64,000 nucleotides of DNA from Rhododendron vialii (Eukaryota > Streptophyta > Magnoliopsida > Ericales > Ericaceae): positions 5,819,001 to 5,883,000 of the forward strand of contig NC_080561.1 in NCBI RefSeq assembly GCF_030253575.1, in the 5' to 3' direction. A program made the translations under genes and the position numbers. The notes beneath the pieces are model-generated. The model was not told where the DNA came from, searched no databases, and saw nothing but the letters and a program-made list of their open reading frames with translations. Below, piece after piece: positions 1-11,400 of this stretch (positions within the stretch are counted from its first letter, which is position 1; each line of letters starts with the position of its first letter).

Positions 1-465
1 ATGAGTCGTCGTCGTCAGATGATCCGTCGTTCGAGTCGTCATTGTCAGATGATTCGTCGTTTGTCTCGTCGTCTACAGCGATCTCCCCGCCCGCAGCTAG
101 TACCTCGTCTTCTTCATCAGATGAGTCCTTGTTCGAGTCGTTTTTGTCTTCAGCGATCTCTTCGTCCGCAGCTAGTACCTCGTCTTCTTCTTCCCCTGCA
201 GCGATCTCTTCATCCACAGCTACTTCGTCCCCTTCTGGATTTATCTTCAACCTCCTTGGATCAGAAAGGTCCATTGATCCTCTCTCTCTCTCTCTCCCTC
301 TCTAAATTTCCCGCCAGCTTTGTCTCCAGCTATCTCCTCATCCGCAGCTACTACCTCATCTTCTTCCCCTACATTGATCTCCACCTCCGCAGCTACCTCG
401 TCCACTTCTGGATTTAGCTTCAACCTATTTGGATAAGGCTCCATTGGTCCTCCCTCTCTCTTCAT
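1..465. repeat. Serine-codon-rich degenerate minisatellite
   Basis: The stretch repeats variants of a unit reading gcagctagtacctcgtcttc and gcgatctcttcgtcc. One plus frame (42-305) encodes 87 residues, mostly Ser with Ala and Thr, and ends in the CT-rich tract. A second, weaker block (306-440) repeats the same words. Low-complexity repeats of this kind open several frames at once, so coding is not convincing. It could be the edge of a gene that starts left of the window. Confidence 0.5.
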
Positions 466-467
466 TG

Positions 468-469
<2 letters not shown>

Positions 470-512
<43 letters not shown>
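470..512. repeat. (CT)n microsatellite
   Basis: An almost uninterrupted run of CT dinucleotides about 40 bases long. Similar CT/GA runs occur at 7079-7114, 8688-8733, 8833-8875, 42668-42691 and 46613-46643. Confidence 0.95.
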
Positions 513-514
<2 letters not shown>

Positions 515-539
515 AACTATCACGAATGCAGTGTGTGTT

Positions 540-1076
540 TGGTTTGTAAATTTTCCCGCCAGCTAATAACCGCCTCACTCACATGGAGATGCCGTCGGTG
601 TGTAATTCTAATGTGAATCTGAATTTCATTTCGAATCCCATTTCTTCATTTCGTTTTTAACATGTAAGAGTGAGTGAGAGATTGCATTTTACACGAGTGC
701 CGTGTGTGTTTGATTCGTAAATTTTCCCGCCAGCTAATAACCGCCTCACATGGAGATGAGATGCCGTTCTTACGTAATTATTATAATAATTTGAATCCGA
801 ATTTCTTTTCGATTTCCTCCTCGATCCATTTCGTTTTTAACATGTAAAGACTAAGTGAGCCACTTACTAGAGATTGCATTTTATTGCTGGCCGATATTCG
901 AGCGGTTATGTAATTGTAATTCTAATTTGAATCCGAATTTCATTTCTAGTTTCATTTCAATTTCCTCCTTCATTTCGTTTTTAATAACATGTAAAAGAGC
1001 GAGTGAGCCACTTATTAGAAGAGAATTAATGCATTTTATTTATTGCTGGCCGATATTCGAGCGTGTGTGTTCTGGT
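540..1076. repeat. Three-unit tandem repeat, about 170-190 bp per unit
   Basis: Units begin near 549 and 720 with the shared words ttttcccgccagctaataac and cgcctcac, continue through gaatttcatttc and cgtttttaacatgtaa, and end with agattgcatttta. A third unit (about 905-1076) lacks the first words but keeps gaatccgaatttcattt, the taacatgtaaaagagcgagt region and ctggccgatattcgagcg, which also closes unit two. The 3' halves of units two and three are closest. No protein is supported. Confidence 0.8.
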
Positions 1077-1080
1077 TAGC

Positions 1081-1700
1081 TCCATTACATTGTAGTATTA
1101 CACCTCATGTTAAATGTTTCTCTGAACTATGACAGACGGACGGACGGACGAACCGGCTGCGGTGACTGGAATTTAGATTTTCAGTTTATTTATACTGACT
1201 CTTAAGTGAATCAGCTACTACATCAGCTACCACAGCTGCCACATCAGCAAGCTCCAAAACTAAAGACAGCTCATCTATCTAGTCAGTTAGTTAGTGCTAA
1301 GTTTGTTTTAGTGAGTGGTGGTTAGTTTGTAATCTGTTAGTTAGTAAGTGGTGGTTATCCTTTCTCGTGTTGTATAAGAGAGACAAAAGGTCAATGTAAT
1401 GGGTATCAAACTCAACAAATCAAGAAATGAAAAGAGTGATTTCCTTCGTGTTCTAGAAAAGTTTACAATCACAAGTGGTGATATTGACAAGTTCTATCCC
1501 ATTGAATCCCTATATCTTATTTCTGTCAGTGTGTTGTACCAAAATAGATATTCATTCTGTCTTTTGCTTTGGAAGATTTTGGAGTCCTGGTTAAGTACTT
1601 GGCATTACGTCATAAGTTCATCATCAGTTTGCCAAAAATCGATTTGACAACATTGGTGGTTCTTATCTTCACTTCTTGGGGTAACTAAATAGCTGTCTAG
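1081..1700. other. Intergenic, nothing recognised
   Basis: AT-rich sequence with a short gacg run near 1136 and a catcag/cagcta-rich patch at 1210-1250. Frames here are short and match no family I recognise. Confidence 0.5.
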
Positions 1701-1701
1701 T

Positions 1702-2330
1702 TTGGGTGTCCAAATTTCAGAGCAGCAGATCAAAGCTAACCTTGACCGGCCATCGTTTTCGGATTTAGAGATTCGAGAAGCTATTTTCCATATGGGAAGT
1801 TTGAAGGGCCCGAATGGTTTCGTGGCAGCTTTTAATTGGAAGAATTGGGAGTGGGTGGGTTCGCATGCAACTCAGATGGTTCAAGGCTTTTTCCATTCGG
1901 GAGTACTTCTCAGAGAACTTAATTGCACTTTCATCATGCTCATTCTCAAGGTTCCTAATCCGGTGCCAGTAAATGACTTTCACCCTATTAGGCTGTGTAA
2001 TGTTCTATGAAGTTATTGCTCGTGTTATAGTCAATAGGTTAAGGCTTGTCTATTTTTTTGATCCGCGGTTAAGGCCTGTCTCGGAGTCCTTTATCTCGGT
2101 CTTCCAAAATGATTTTGTTCTGGAGAGGGTTTTTTTCCCAATGATATCCCATTGGCTCATGAGTCTTTGGAGTATATTCGTCACAAAAAGAAGGATGATA
2201 AGTCGTGTTTTGCATCAGAGTTGGACATGAGTAAAGCCTATGATTGAGTCAAATGGTCGCTTGTGGTTAGCATCTCAAGGGAATTCGGTTTCAGTCCAAA
2301 ATACGTTGACTTAATTTATTAATGTCCATT
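1702..2330 (+). pseudogene. LINE (non-LTR) reverse transcriptase fragment
   Basis: A piece of a plant L1-type reverse transcriptase, broken by frameshifts. The first part (1702-1990) reads FSDLEIREAIFHMGSLKGP, then HPIRLCNVLYEVIARV-type residues after a frame change near 1985, matching the segment upstream of the RT palm. A third frame near 2165-2260 gives SLEYIRHKKKDDKSC and LDMSKAYD followed by a stop where the family has Arg-Val-Glu-Trp. The YADD motif, the endonuclease and a 3' tail are not present. It is a dead 5'- and 3'-truncated copy. Confidence 0.85.
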
Positions 2331-2369
2331 GGAAGGCTGTTAATTTGATAAACTTAAATTAATCGGGAA

Positions 2370-2745
2370 ACGTCAAATTGGGTCAATATGCAGCTATTGT
2401 TGCTGGTTCTGTTATTATTCCGGCTGCCAATCTGACTATGGAACATGGTTGTTCTGTAAACACAACATTGTTCACCTTCTCAGACTAGCGGTACACCATT
2501 TGGCTTTGATGGAGCTGGTGGAGGGCATGCCGAGGTGCCTCCTGTTTGAAAAGTAATCCAACATGTTTTGGGGGTGGAGATGTTTATACATGGTCTACTT
2601 TGCCCAAACCATGGAGTTATGGGAGTAAGGGTGGTGGCACTGCTGCTGGAACACATTTTGGGGGTAGTGGTGGAGGACGTGTTTTGCTTTAAGTGAAGGA
2701 CATGCTCTTTTTAAATGGATCTGCAACTCATGCCTCGAAGCTGTA
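2370..2745 (+). pseudogene. Plant glycine-rich membrane protein fragment
   Basis: Short reading blocks resemble the large plant glycine-rich proteins related to Arabidopsis At5g11700. About 2380-2460 gives GQYAAIVAGSVIIPAANLTM. About 2490-2545 gives FGFDGAGGGH, then a frameshift and stop. About 2553-2690 gives CFGGGDVYTWSTLPKPWSYG and GSGGGRVLL, followed by a stop. The PKPWSYGSKGG-like string is the most telling. Normal members are well over 1000 residues, so this is a small decayed piece next to the LINE fragment. The family call is from memory of motif shape. Confidence 0.6.
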
Positions 2746-3461
2746 AGAACATTCTACCTGCTCAGAGCAATCAAATGGTTGTTCTCTTTCGGTTTTTATT
2801 TCTTTTCTTTTAGGTGTGTAGCATTATAGTTGAGAATAAGGTTCCATGAGAAAGATATCTATACAAAATACACTACTCTGTAAGTAGACAATTATGTCCA
2901 TGGTTCAGCTCCGAGTAGCTTTACTATAGGTAAAGTTAATTTCAAGATAGTCGCTCCCAAAGCTTTGAAGTTATTTTCCCCGGGAACGCTACTACCCTAG
3001 CAACTTACGTTTTGGTATGAACATTCCGAAATGGTAAATCTGGTGATCCAAAGCAATCCGCAAATTTTTTCAAAAAATTTCACTTGTTAATGTAAAAATC
3101 TAGAGAGAATGGAAATTTTAGTGAGGGATATGCTCCCAAAAATGTGTTTTGCATCAATAATTTGGAAGAGAATACTTAGTTTTACTAGATGTTTATCGCT
3201 TGTAAGGGTAAGTTTTGACTTTGTTACCAATAGAAGCATACTCCTGGAGTTCCACAATTTAAATATGTGGTTTACCACGTTCCCGTTCTTGTTCCTCCTA
3301 TCAGTACTATCCACGTTCCCATTCTTGTTGGAGAAATGTTATTGCAAGCTGTGCTGTTAAATTAATACTTATATTCATTCAAGAAATAGGTACTGTGATG
3401 ACCCAACAAGCTCTTGCACTGTTATTTAAGGAAAGCAAATAATTGTACAGACAAGTTCCCT
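2746..3461. other. Intergenic, nothing recognised
   Basis: AT-rich DNA without a family-like reading frame. A pair of overlapping antisense frames at 3087-3360 has no recognisable motif. Confidence 0.4.
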
Positions 3462-4838
3462 CTAGTGTTGCATTCTCCTCCCTAACAAATAGTTCATCCT
3501 AAATCTCCTCGTCAGAAAATCAATCAAGTAAGCAGAAATAGCAACTGTGTTATTAATGTTATGCTTGAACATGCCCTCGTACAAATAGCCTTTCCCAACA
3601 AAAGTACCACTCTTAGACAGAACAAATTTGCCTGACTCAATCACTAACTTGAAACCATGCTTATTAAGCAGGCTTCCAGATACAAGATTTTTCCTAACTT
3701 CTGGTACATAGTAAACATCAGTCAGAGTCAGAATCTTCCCAGAAGTGAACTCTAAGTCCACTTTTCCTTTGCCTTTGATAAGAACAGTTGATGAATTACC
3801 CATGTAAAGAACTGTACCATCTTCAACCGATTCATAGTCGGTGAAGAACCTCTTATCATTGCACACATGCTTTGTAGCCCCTGAGTCGATCCACCAGTTA
3901 TCAGCATCCTCGAGAACATTAATCTCGGATATGACAGCCACAAAGTTATTCTTTGAACTCGATGCCCCTGGATCATTCTTCTTGTTGGACTTGCAGTCCT
4001 TCTTGAAGTGCCCTGGCTGACCGCAACGCCAACATACAACTTTTGGCTTTTTCCCTTTTGGTTCATCGCCACGGTCATCGCCCTTTCGAGCTTTCTGCTT
4101 CTGTTTACCTTCACCCTTGTTGGTACTCTTTCCTCCCTCCACCACATGGATCTTAGAGATATTATCTCCAAGTTCCTCTTTTTCTTGACGCTTTGACTCT
4201 TCCTCCACCCGAAGATGGACAGCCAATTGTTCCAGCGTAAGATCTTCAGTTTTGTGTTTAAGAGTTTTCTTATACTCTTTCTAGGAGGGAGGAAGTTTAT
4301 CAATCACAGATGACACTATGATCGATTCATCCATGTTCATGTTCTTAACCTTAAACTGATTTAAGATATGCTGAATTTCATGCAACTGATCAATCACAGA
4401 CTTGTTATCTATCATTTTGTAGTTCATAAATTGACTGACCAGAAATTTCTTACTTGTTGCATCTTCAGTCAAATACCTCCCTTCCAAAGAATCCCACATC
4501 TCTTTTGCAGTCTCCATATTCGAATACACATCGAACAGAGCATCCGAAAGTGCATTCAGAATATGACCCTTACAAATGTAGTCATCACTCTCGAACTTCT
4601 TCCTCACACGAGCCTCCTCCAATGTTTCATTCTCATTCTCCTCCGGAAAGGGGTTGGTGAGAACATACACGACTTTGAGAGTCGTAGGCAAAAAATGCAA
4701 CTTCTTTTGCCAACGTCTGAAGTTACCGCCATCAAACTTGTCCAATTTCACGAAATCTTGTGTCAACAATCGCAACGATTTTGAAGCCATGGTAGGAATA
4801 CTATTTTCGATTGTTGGTGCAAAAATTGGAACCTTCAA
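3462..4838 (-). mobile_element. Ty1/copia gag-protease remnant, one internal stop
   Basis: Read on the minus strand from 4838 (a second Met at 4790 starts MASKSLRLL), the frame encodes a copia gag: KFDGGNFRRWQKKL, then a UBN2-like gag core. An amber stop at 4281-4283 falls after LPPS, exactly where plant copia gags have Trp, so TGG changed to TAG. The same frame resumes through a CCHC zinc knuckle ([14 protein letters not shown]), the protease active site [10 protein letters not shown] and part of the pre-integrase region. At 3462 it ends abruptly, with no integrase, reverse transcriptase or RNase H. The element is therefore a 3'-truncated, inactive copy. TSDs were not found. Confidence 0.9.
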
Positions 4839-4839
4839 A

Positions 4840-5550
4840 ATTTGGAGCCTTCTAAAACTTGAACAAACTGATGGAAATCGCTTCGAGTCACGTTACGTCG
4901 TCGCTTTCCGAAAACAGTATTCGCCCTCACCAATTGGTGTGCACCGGGTTACAGCGAATCTGTTCTGAGGATAAAACGAAGCCCGATCAATGATCTTCTG
5001 CCTGCGTCCGCACAAACGAAGGACAGACAGAATACCGAGCCTAAGAGAATCAATTGAACTAAGGACTGTTAATTCCGTTTCTGCAGAATAACGGAATAAC
5101 AGTATAGAAAACAACGAGACAGAGAAGCAGGAGAGTTTCTGGATATTTTTTGGTGTATCGAATGACTTAACCATTGACCTATTTATAGACTTATAGGCAC
5201 CCTTACGTGAAAAGTTGTGTCTTTTGTAAACACACATTAGAAAGGGTATGTCTTTTGAAGACAATTAATTATGAGAAAGGATCATACCTTTTAGTAGGCA
5301 CCTTTTCATGCAAATAATTAATTAGGAAGAGTCATGCCTCTTGGAGGCACCCCCATGTATCACATTCCTTCCTAACAATCACACCTCATTCTAATAGTCA
5401 CACCCTAAGTTAATAGGTGTTATAATTATTCACGTAAAGTCATACCCCATGTGAAAATGTGTCGCATCTTTTCACAAATAACCTCCCGCAACCTTTTATT
5501 TTGAAAGATTGTAATTTGGCTAGTCTCACTTATCAGGGAAAAGATATGAT
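4840..5550 (-). repeat. Likely 5' LTR and leader of the copia remnant
   Basis: This lies directly upstream (minus strand) of the copia gag. A TATA box, tctataaatag, sits near 5183-5194. Upstream of it are at least three degenerate tandem copies of a module with gtgcct, then a-rich aggcatga/aggtatga, then taattaattatt (about 5200-5360). Repeated U3 modules are typical of stress-inducible copia elements. I did not locate exact LTR ends, a primer-binding site or the second LTR. Confidence 0.5.
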
Positions 5551-7073
5551 GAGAGTTGGCTGCCTGCTGGTGATCTTTTGCTTTCAAAGTTTTGGTAAGT
5601 TATGACTGTGCTCCTTAAGCTATCGAACTTTTGTGGATTATTGATTCATCTCGACAAGAAGAATTGACGTTTTGAGTTTTTTTCATGAATTTTTCCTAAA
5701 AAAAAATTGAGTTCCGATGATAATTTTTTACAATTCGCATTCCTCTTGTTAAGACAAATAAAAAATTCATAAAATTTAACGCAAAAACTAGCAAAGGCGG
5801 AAAATTGAACAGAGACGCAACAAAAGACAAATTGGCTTTGTCAGGGAAAGTAGAAAAGTACTAAGCTTGAGTGATTCCTCCTCCATTGCTTCCACAAGCA
5901 CGTAATAGGAAAATATACTTTAACAAATTAATGTCTTGTTGTCTTTGGTTTTCAAAAAATATCCCATAGATTCCTTTTAGATTCTTTTTATTTTCAATAT
6001 TTCTTTTTATATCGCTCTTCACTTATTATCCTTACCATTTTTAAAAAAAAATTTCAAATTCAAATCCAAACACAGCATAAATGACGGAGTATCATAAAAT
6101 CAAGTAGAACCCCAAAACACTAAGGTGGCGTTCCGTAATACTTTATAGATTTTTTTTTGTCCTTATTCAATTTTTTTTGGCGTTTATTTGTTTTGCACCT
6201 CATTTTTTTACTTTTTCGATTCGTTCCCAAAAAGTTTAGCTGAACTCAACCTAAGAATATTTATTTTATAAGAATTGCGCCATTTTGAAAATCACAAATA
6301 GTTCCTGCGTACGTGTCATGAAACAAATTAAAAATGATGCATAAAAATATTTATTTTTAATTCCAAATAATATATATTCCTCTTCATAATAAACTAACTC
6401 TTCATATTAACTCTGATAAAAAAAAAATACACTATATTAACTAATACTAATATATGCACAAAATCTCATATATTAGTTGCAAGATGCGATTAAAAAAGGA
6501 CATAATATTTTACACTTGGCATCGACGAGTTTTCTTATTTTCAGTCAAATTGGATTAAACCCCACGTCGTATTAATTTACTAATTATTCTTTTGAGAGTA
6601 GTATGCCGAATAGCTTGACACAAATCTTTTCAAGATATGCTCATCCATTTGGAGATATACTGTACACCGTCCTTCAGACAAAAAACCATAGCATGATATG
6701 ATTACTTATATATTGTCTCTCTCTATTTTTTATACTTTTGCCATTACAACTTTACAAGTATAAACTTTGTTTGGGCTAGGTGTTTAATTATGCACTACTG
6801 AATCGATCGAATCGATCGGTGTTCATAATATAAGACTGATGGTCAAATAAATCCTAAAATATATTATTATCGGCAAAATTTGGAAAAAAAATCCAAAAAA
6901 CAAAACAGAAGTAGCAGAAGTATTTTCTCTTATTGGATCAAAACAACAACAAAAATTCAACTTTTGTCCAAAAAAGGCTGAAAGAGGAGAGCCCAAAATT
7001 GGAAAAAAAATCCAAATTGACAGGGCAAAACTGCAAATATAATAAAGAAAGCATTCTCTCGCCCCTTCTCTTC

Positions 7074-7116
<43 letters not shown>

Positions 7117-7247
7117 GGCTTCTGTACGAATCCCTCCCCCTCAAGTCCTCTCTGTTTCTTCCATGAAGTCAAAACCCTGATACTTCTTCTTCTCCTCCAC
7201 AAAAAAACAAAAAACAAAAGTCAAAAAACGAATAGAAGTCCACAACC
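5551..7247 (+). promoter_or_regulatory. IDH1 upstream region with CT-rich 5' leader
   Basis: AT-rich, gene-free DNA leading into the IDH1 start codon. A (TC)n tract at 7079-7114, about 135 bases before the ATG, and a pyrimidine-rich then A-rich leader (7115-7247) resemble plant CT-rich core promoters of housekeeping genes. No single TATA box stands out. Regulation by the CT tract is an inference. Confidence 0.5.
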
Positions 7248-8683
7248 ATGGCTCGACGAGCCTTACCGATCCTCAAAAAACTATCTGATCCCACCCACCC
7301 TCTCCCAGGGTTAGGCCGGACCCGGTCCGTCACCTACATGCCCCGACCCGGAGACGGCGCCCCGCGACCCGTAACCCTGATCCCGGGCGACGGAATCGGA
7401 CCCCTGGTCACCAACGCGGTCGAGCAGGTCATGCAGGCGATGCACGCGCCGGTGTACTTCGAGCGGTACGATGTCCACGGGGAGATGAAGTCGGTGCCGG
7501 CCGAGGTGCTCGACTCGGTGCGGAAGAACAAGGTGTGCCTGAAAGGAGGGCTGAGGACGCCGGTCGGCGGCGGGGTGAGCTCGCTGAACGTGCAGCTGAG
7601 GAAGGAGCTCGATTTGTACGCGTCGCTGGTGAATTGTTTTAATTTGCAGGCGAGTACGGACGGAGGGGGCGGATGAGCCCGTTCTAATTTTTACTAGAAT
7701 TATAGTCTCCGACCAAAAAGATATATGGTCCGCAAATCTAGGAATTAAAAGTAGTGTACTTTTGTTGAAGAAATTCGAACTTAATTTACCCAAAAAAAAC
7801 TGGCAAAAAAGTTGGAAATTTTCTTGATAGTAGTGTAGTTTTTAAAGTCCTTGTTTTACTGACCAGGCAATCTTTTGAGACGGGGTGAGTGTGATTGCAG
7901 AAGAATGATACTGGTAGTTTTGAAATTTTACGAGAATTATAGTAGTATTTTTGAAAAAAATTTGAATTTTTGTTGAGAAAAATAGTTTTTTAAAGTTGTT
8001 AGTTTTGCGAACCGGACAATTTTTTTAGACGGAGTGAGTATAATTATAGTGAATGATACTAGCAGTTTTAAAATTTTACTAGATTTATAGGTACTTTTCA
8101 ACGGCATCCGATGTATATAGGGTTCTTGATCCAAACACCCTATTTTTCATGTGTTTGGTCGGTTATGGCAGGACTCGTAGTTATATGCTTCGCCTGCCAA
8201 ACTACATTTTGAACAATTCAACACTGCTCAACCAAGAGTTTTGGGAAAATTTGTAGGAATACTTTTATAGAACGTTGAATGTGCAGCTGAGGAAGGAGCT
8301 CGATTAACAGGCTAATTGTTTTAATTTGCAGGGGTTGCCCACGCGGCACGAGAACGTGGATATTGTTGTGGTGAGAGAGAATACGGAGGGGGAGTACTCA
8401 GGGCTCGAGCATGAGGTGGTTCCTGGTGTCGTCGAAAGCCTTAAGGTGTATATCTCTTAATTTTATGTTTGAACATCTGGTGTTGGAGTTATATTTGGAA
8501 AATCTTACATTGATACTGATTGAATGGCTATTAGAGCATCTCTGGCCCCTACTCATATTTTGTCCTCAAAATTGAGTAAAAATGTTAACAAAAGCTTCAT
8601 TTGGTGAGGAAGATTACAATGGACAAATTGAAAATCTAAACACAAATGTGAGCAAAAGTTTTATTAATCACATGGTTGTAAAT

Positions 8684-8735
<52 letters not shown>

Positions 8736-8829
8736 AGCCTTGCAAGATTTGAGTAAAATTTAGTCTAAGTTTGAGACATAGAGTGAAGTGGATTTTAAGG
8801 GGTATTCACTTGAAATTTAGGTTTGAAAG

Positions 8830-8876
<47 letters not shown>

Positions 8877-11205
8877 CTGGAGTCTGGAGATATCTAAAGT
8901 CTTAAGTAACTTCACAGTGCAACTCATGGTACTTGGATCATTGTTTTGTTGGAACCTAGGGAAGGTTTTCTCATATTCAGGTTTGGATTATGTGAAATTC
9001 AAGAGAATACTTTGTGTTTCATAGATTATCATCAAGCAAGCCAACCCGAGGCTCGAATAAGTTGGATAGCGACTCAATTGGAGTCGGCTGCATGAATCCA
9101 TTTTTTTCCATTGAGGTCTGTCAATCGTATTGTGTTTCATGATAGGGAACACCTAGCAATAACTCATTCATAATCGAATTCAAGTCATTAGGAGCTAATA
9201 GATACTTTTTCCAGATAAATTCCAGGGAGGAGTCATGACCTTCTTTTTCTTTTTCACTTCTTTGCCTTGCATGTAACAAACATCTTGTTCGGTATATAAC
9301 CTCATTATACGTTCTATAATCGATTTTAGCTTGTCTGGGAATGACTTTTTAGGGGCTACTTCTGGAATGATTTTGACGCTTGAATTTAGCTTTCCTTCAA
9401 CTGCCAAAATGTCTGTAAATGACAAATTTTCTTGTCATCAGTACCGTGTCCGTTCTGTGAAGTTGTTTTTCTCTTAGAAGTGAGCATAGGCGAGTTGGTA
9501 TGGTACCAGAGAGAAGGTAGGTGGAATTGAGTGGAGGAGGGATGGAATGATTTTGGCTAGGGAGTCGATTCAGTCTTCCATCCCTAGTTGTTTGGTTTAG
9601 CGGAGAGGAACTCAGTTTGTTTTTGTTTTAATATTATCTGCTAAGTTATTTAATTCTTTTCCATCTTTTTTTCTCCATCTCAATATAGCGTAAGTTTGCC
9701 CCTTTCATTACTGCTACTTTGGTTGTCACAGTCTCTTGTTTTTTGTTGCTCTCTTAACAACACAAATGCAGAACTTTTTGCTGCTCCCTTTCTGCTCTAA
9801 CAAAGGGCTGTTTGATAGAAGTTATGAAACTTAAAATTTTGGTAAAATTGTTCTAGTACTGAGTTTCTAGAGCTCAAACTTTTTGGTATTGGATTATTCA
9901 ATTTCACAAAATGATATCAATAGTAGTACATTTCACATCCGGTATTCAACATTTAAAGATATGTTGAGTTTCTCTCGCTTAAAATTAGTAACATTTCTAT
10001 AAATAAGCTTTCATATTTGGTTGATAGTTTCCTTCTCATCCTGCCATTTTGCTAGGTGATGAGCAAGTTCTGCTCAGAACGGATTGCGAAATACGCCTTT
10101 GAGTATGCTTACCTCAACAATAGAAAGAAAGTGACTGCTGTGCATAAAGCCAACATTATGAAACTAGCTGATGGTCTGTTCTTAGAATCCTGCCGAGAGG
10201 TCGCAAGCAAGTACCCCAGTATTAAGTACAATGAGATTATTGTAGACAACTGCTGCATGCAGCTTGTTTCGAAGCCCGAGCAATTTGATGTCATGGTAAT
10301 GCAACTTTGATCGGAGTTTTTCAGTTCATAGATAGCCTGCAGTGATCCATTTTGTTCCTATGGCGAAGGATTTTTAGAATATTTATTGGTCCAAGTGATC
10401 TCCTGATGGCTGATGCCCTTGACACGATAACTTGCAGACTTGAGTCTGAATGAGGAAGACGTATGTTTCATGTTTATAAGAACCATATCCATGCCATCCC
10501 GAAGGCATAAAAGAAACGGGAGATTCTACATGAGTCCACTATATGTAGTCCAATTTCTCTCCTTCTCACCCACCTTATTTACTGGAGGTCAATAAGTTAG
10601 CTTTGTGTTTTGTAGGTTACTCCTAATCTCTACGGCAATCTAGTGGCAAACACAGCAGCTGGTATTGCTGGAGGCACTGGTGTCATGCCAGGAGGTACCC
10701 ATCATCATCATAAGTATCAAACACATTCACACTGTTTTAGTTCCGTTTGTGATGCCATATTACTTTCTTGGTTGTGACTTACATTCCCGTAACTTGAAAC
10801 TATCTCATGAAGTTACTCTAAAAACTCTCTGTTCCCCCTTGAGAATGGTAGTCTTGCTGATTCAGCCGTGGACAGGATATTTATATCTTGATACTCACAA
10901 ACGATAATATAAGCTTTTGGTTGAGTTCAGGTAATGTGGGGGCCGATCATGCTGTTTTTGAGCAAGGTGCTTCAGCAGGGAACGTGGGAAGCGAGAAAAT
11001 CTTGCAGCAAAAGAAGGCAAACCCGGTTGCATTACTTCTTTCGTCGGCCATGATGTTGAGACATCTCCAGTTCCCTTCATTTGCTGATCGGCTGGAGACT
11101 GCCGTGAAACGTGTGATTGCAGAGGGCAAGGTCCGGACTAAAGATCTCGGCGGGGACAGCACCACCCAAGAGGTTGTTGATGCAGTCATTGCAAATCTAG
11201 ACTGA
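7248..11205 (+). CDS. IDH1: NAD-isocitrate dehydrogenase regulatory subunit, mitochondrial
   Basis: Regulatory subunit of the mitochondrial NAD-dependent isocitrate dehydrogenase, which with a catalytic subunit converts isocitrate to 2-oxoglutarate in the TCA cycle. Five exons: 7248-7649, 8332-8445, 10056-10295, 10616-10694, 10931-11205, giving 369 residues against about 367 in Arabidopsis. A short Arg-rich presequence precedes [19 protein letters not shown]. Isocitrate/isopropylmalate dehydrogenase motifs follow: [66 protein letters not shown] and [12 protein letters not shown] at the C-terminus. Introns 2-4 are GT-AG and all phases agree. Intron 1 is unusual: the favoured pair is a GC donor (CAG|GCGAGT) with acceptor 8331. 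The GT donor at 7629 with acceptor 8310 gives the same length with one Val-to-Ala change. The spliced frame has no break, so the gene looks functional. Confidence 0.94.
7650..8331 (+). other. IDH1 intron 1, flanked by a duplicated exon segment
   Basis: The last part of exon 1 (about 7581-7650) recurs at 8274-8332 with an 11-base net deletion and a few substitutions. Both copies contain gtgcagctgaggaaggagct and aattgttttaatttgcagg. The second copy supplies the branch-like gctaat, the U-rich tract and the AG acceptor. Between the copies lie two diverged repeats (7861-7955 and 8012-8098) sharing tgatactgg/agcagtttt and agaattatag words. Those words also occur in the FMO upstream spacers. Confidence 0.8.
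8446..10055 (+). other. IDH1 intron 2 with two (GA)n tracts
   Basis: A 1.6-kb GT-AG intron. It contains GA microsatellites at 8688-8733 and 8833-8875, and a short patch near 9045-9105 resembling a plant SINE 3' end (agcgactcaattggagtcgg). No alternative exon is apparent. Confidence 0.8.
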
Positions 11206-11400
11206 CCTTCTTATGAATTGTTGCTCGTTCCCGGTGGAGATCTATCCATACCCCGGCATTCTGTTTCCAACATTTTTTGTAATCCAAATTTTTTTGAGCC
11301 GCAGCTTTTCGGAGAATGTTGTTATCCGGAATAAAGCGAATTGTACTAGTACATACTAAGCAAATGTAGTTTTCCAAAATAAAAAGAAGCCTCCAAAGCA
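11206..11400 (+). terminator. IDH1 3' UTR and polyadenylation region
   Basis: Downstream of the TGA, AATAAA-like signals occur at about 11330 (ggaataaagcg) and 11378 (aaaataaaaag). The first 135 bases recur at about 25075-25200 in a different context, marking one edge of the local segmental duplication. Confidence 0.65.

Noticed and set aside
1..417. 138-residue Arg/Ser/Leu-rich frame from base 1
   Set aside because: It overlaps a Ser-rich frame and a minus frame in the same low-complexity repeat; composition explains all three.
7650..7676. IDH1 exon 1 reading on to the TGA at 7674
   Set aside because: This is intron read-through. The family continues with GLPTRHENV, found at 8332 in frame after splicing.
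7248..7793. Antisense frames over IDH1 exon 1
   Set aside because: The exon is GC-rich, which opens the opposite strand; no motif there.
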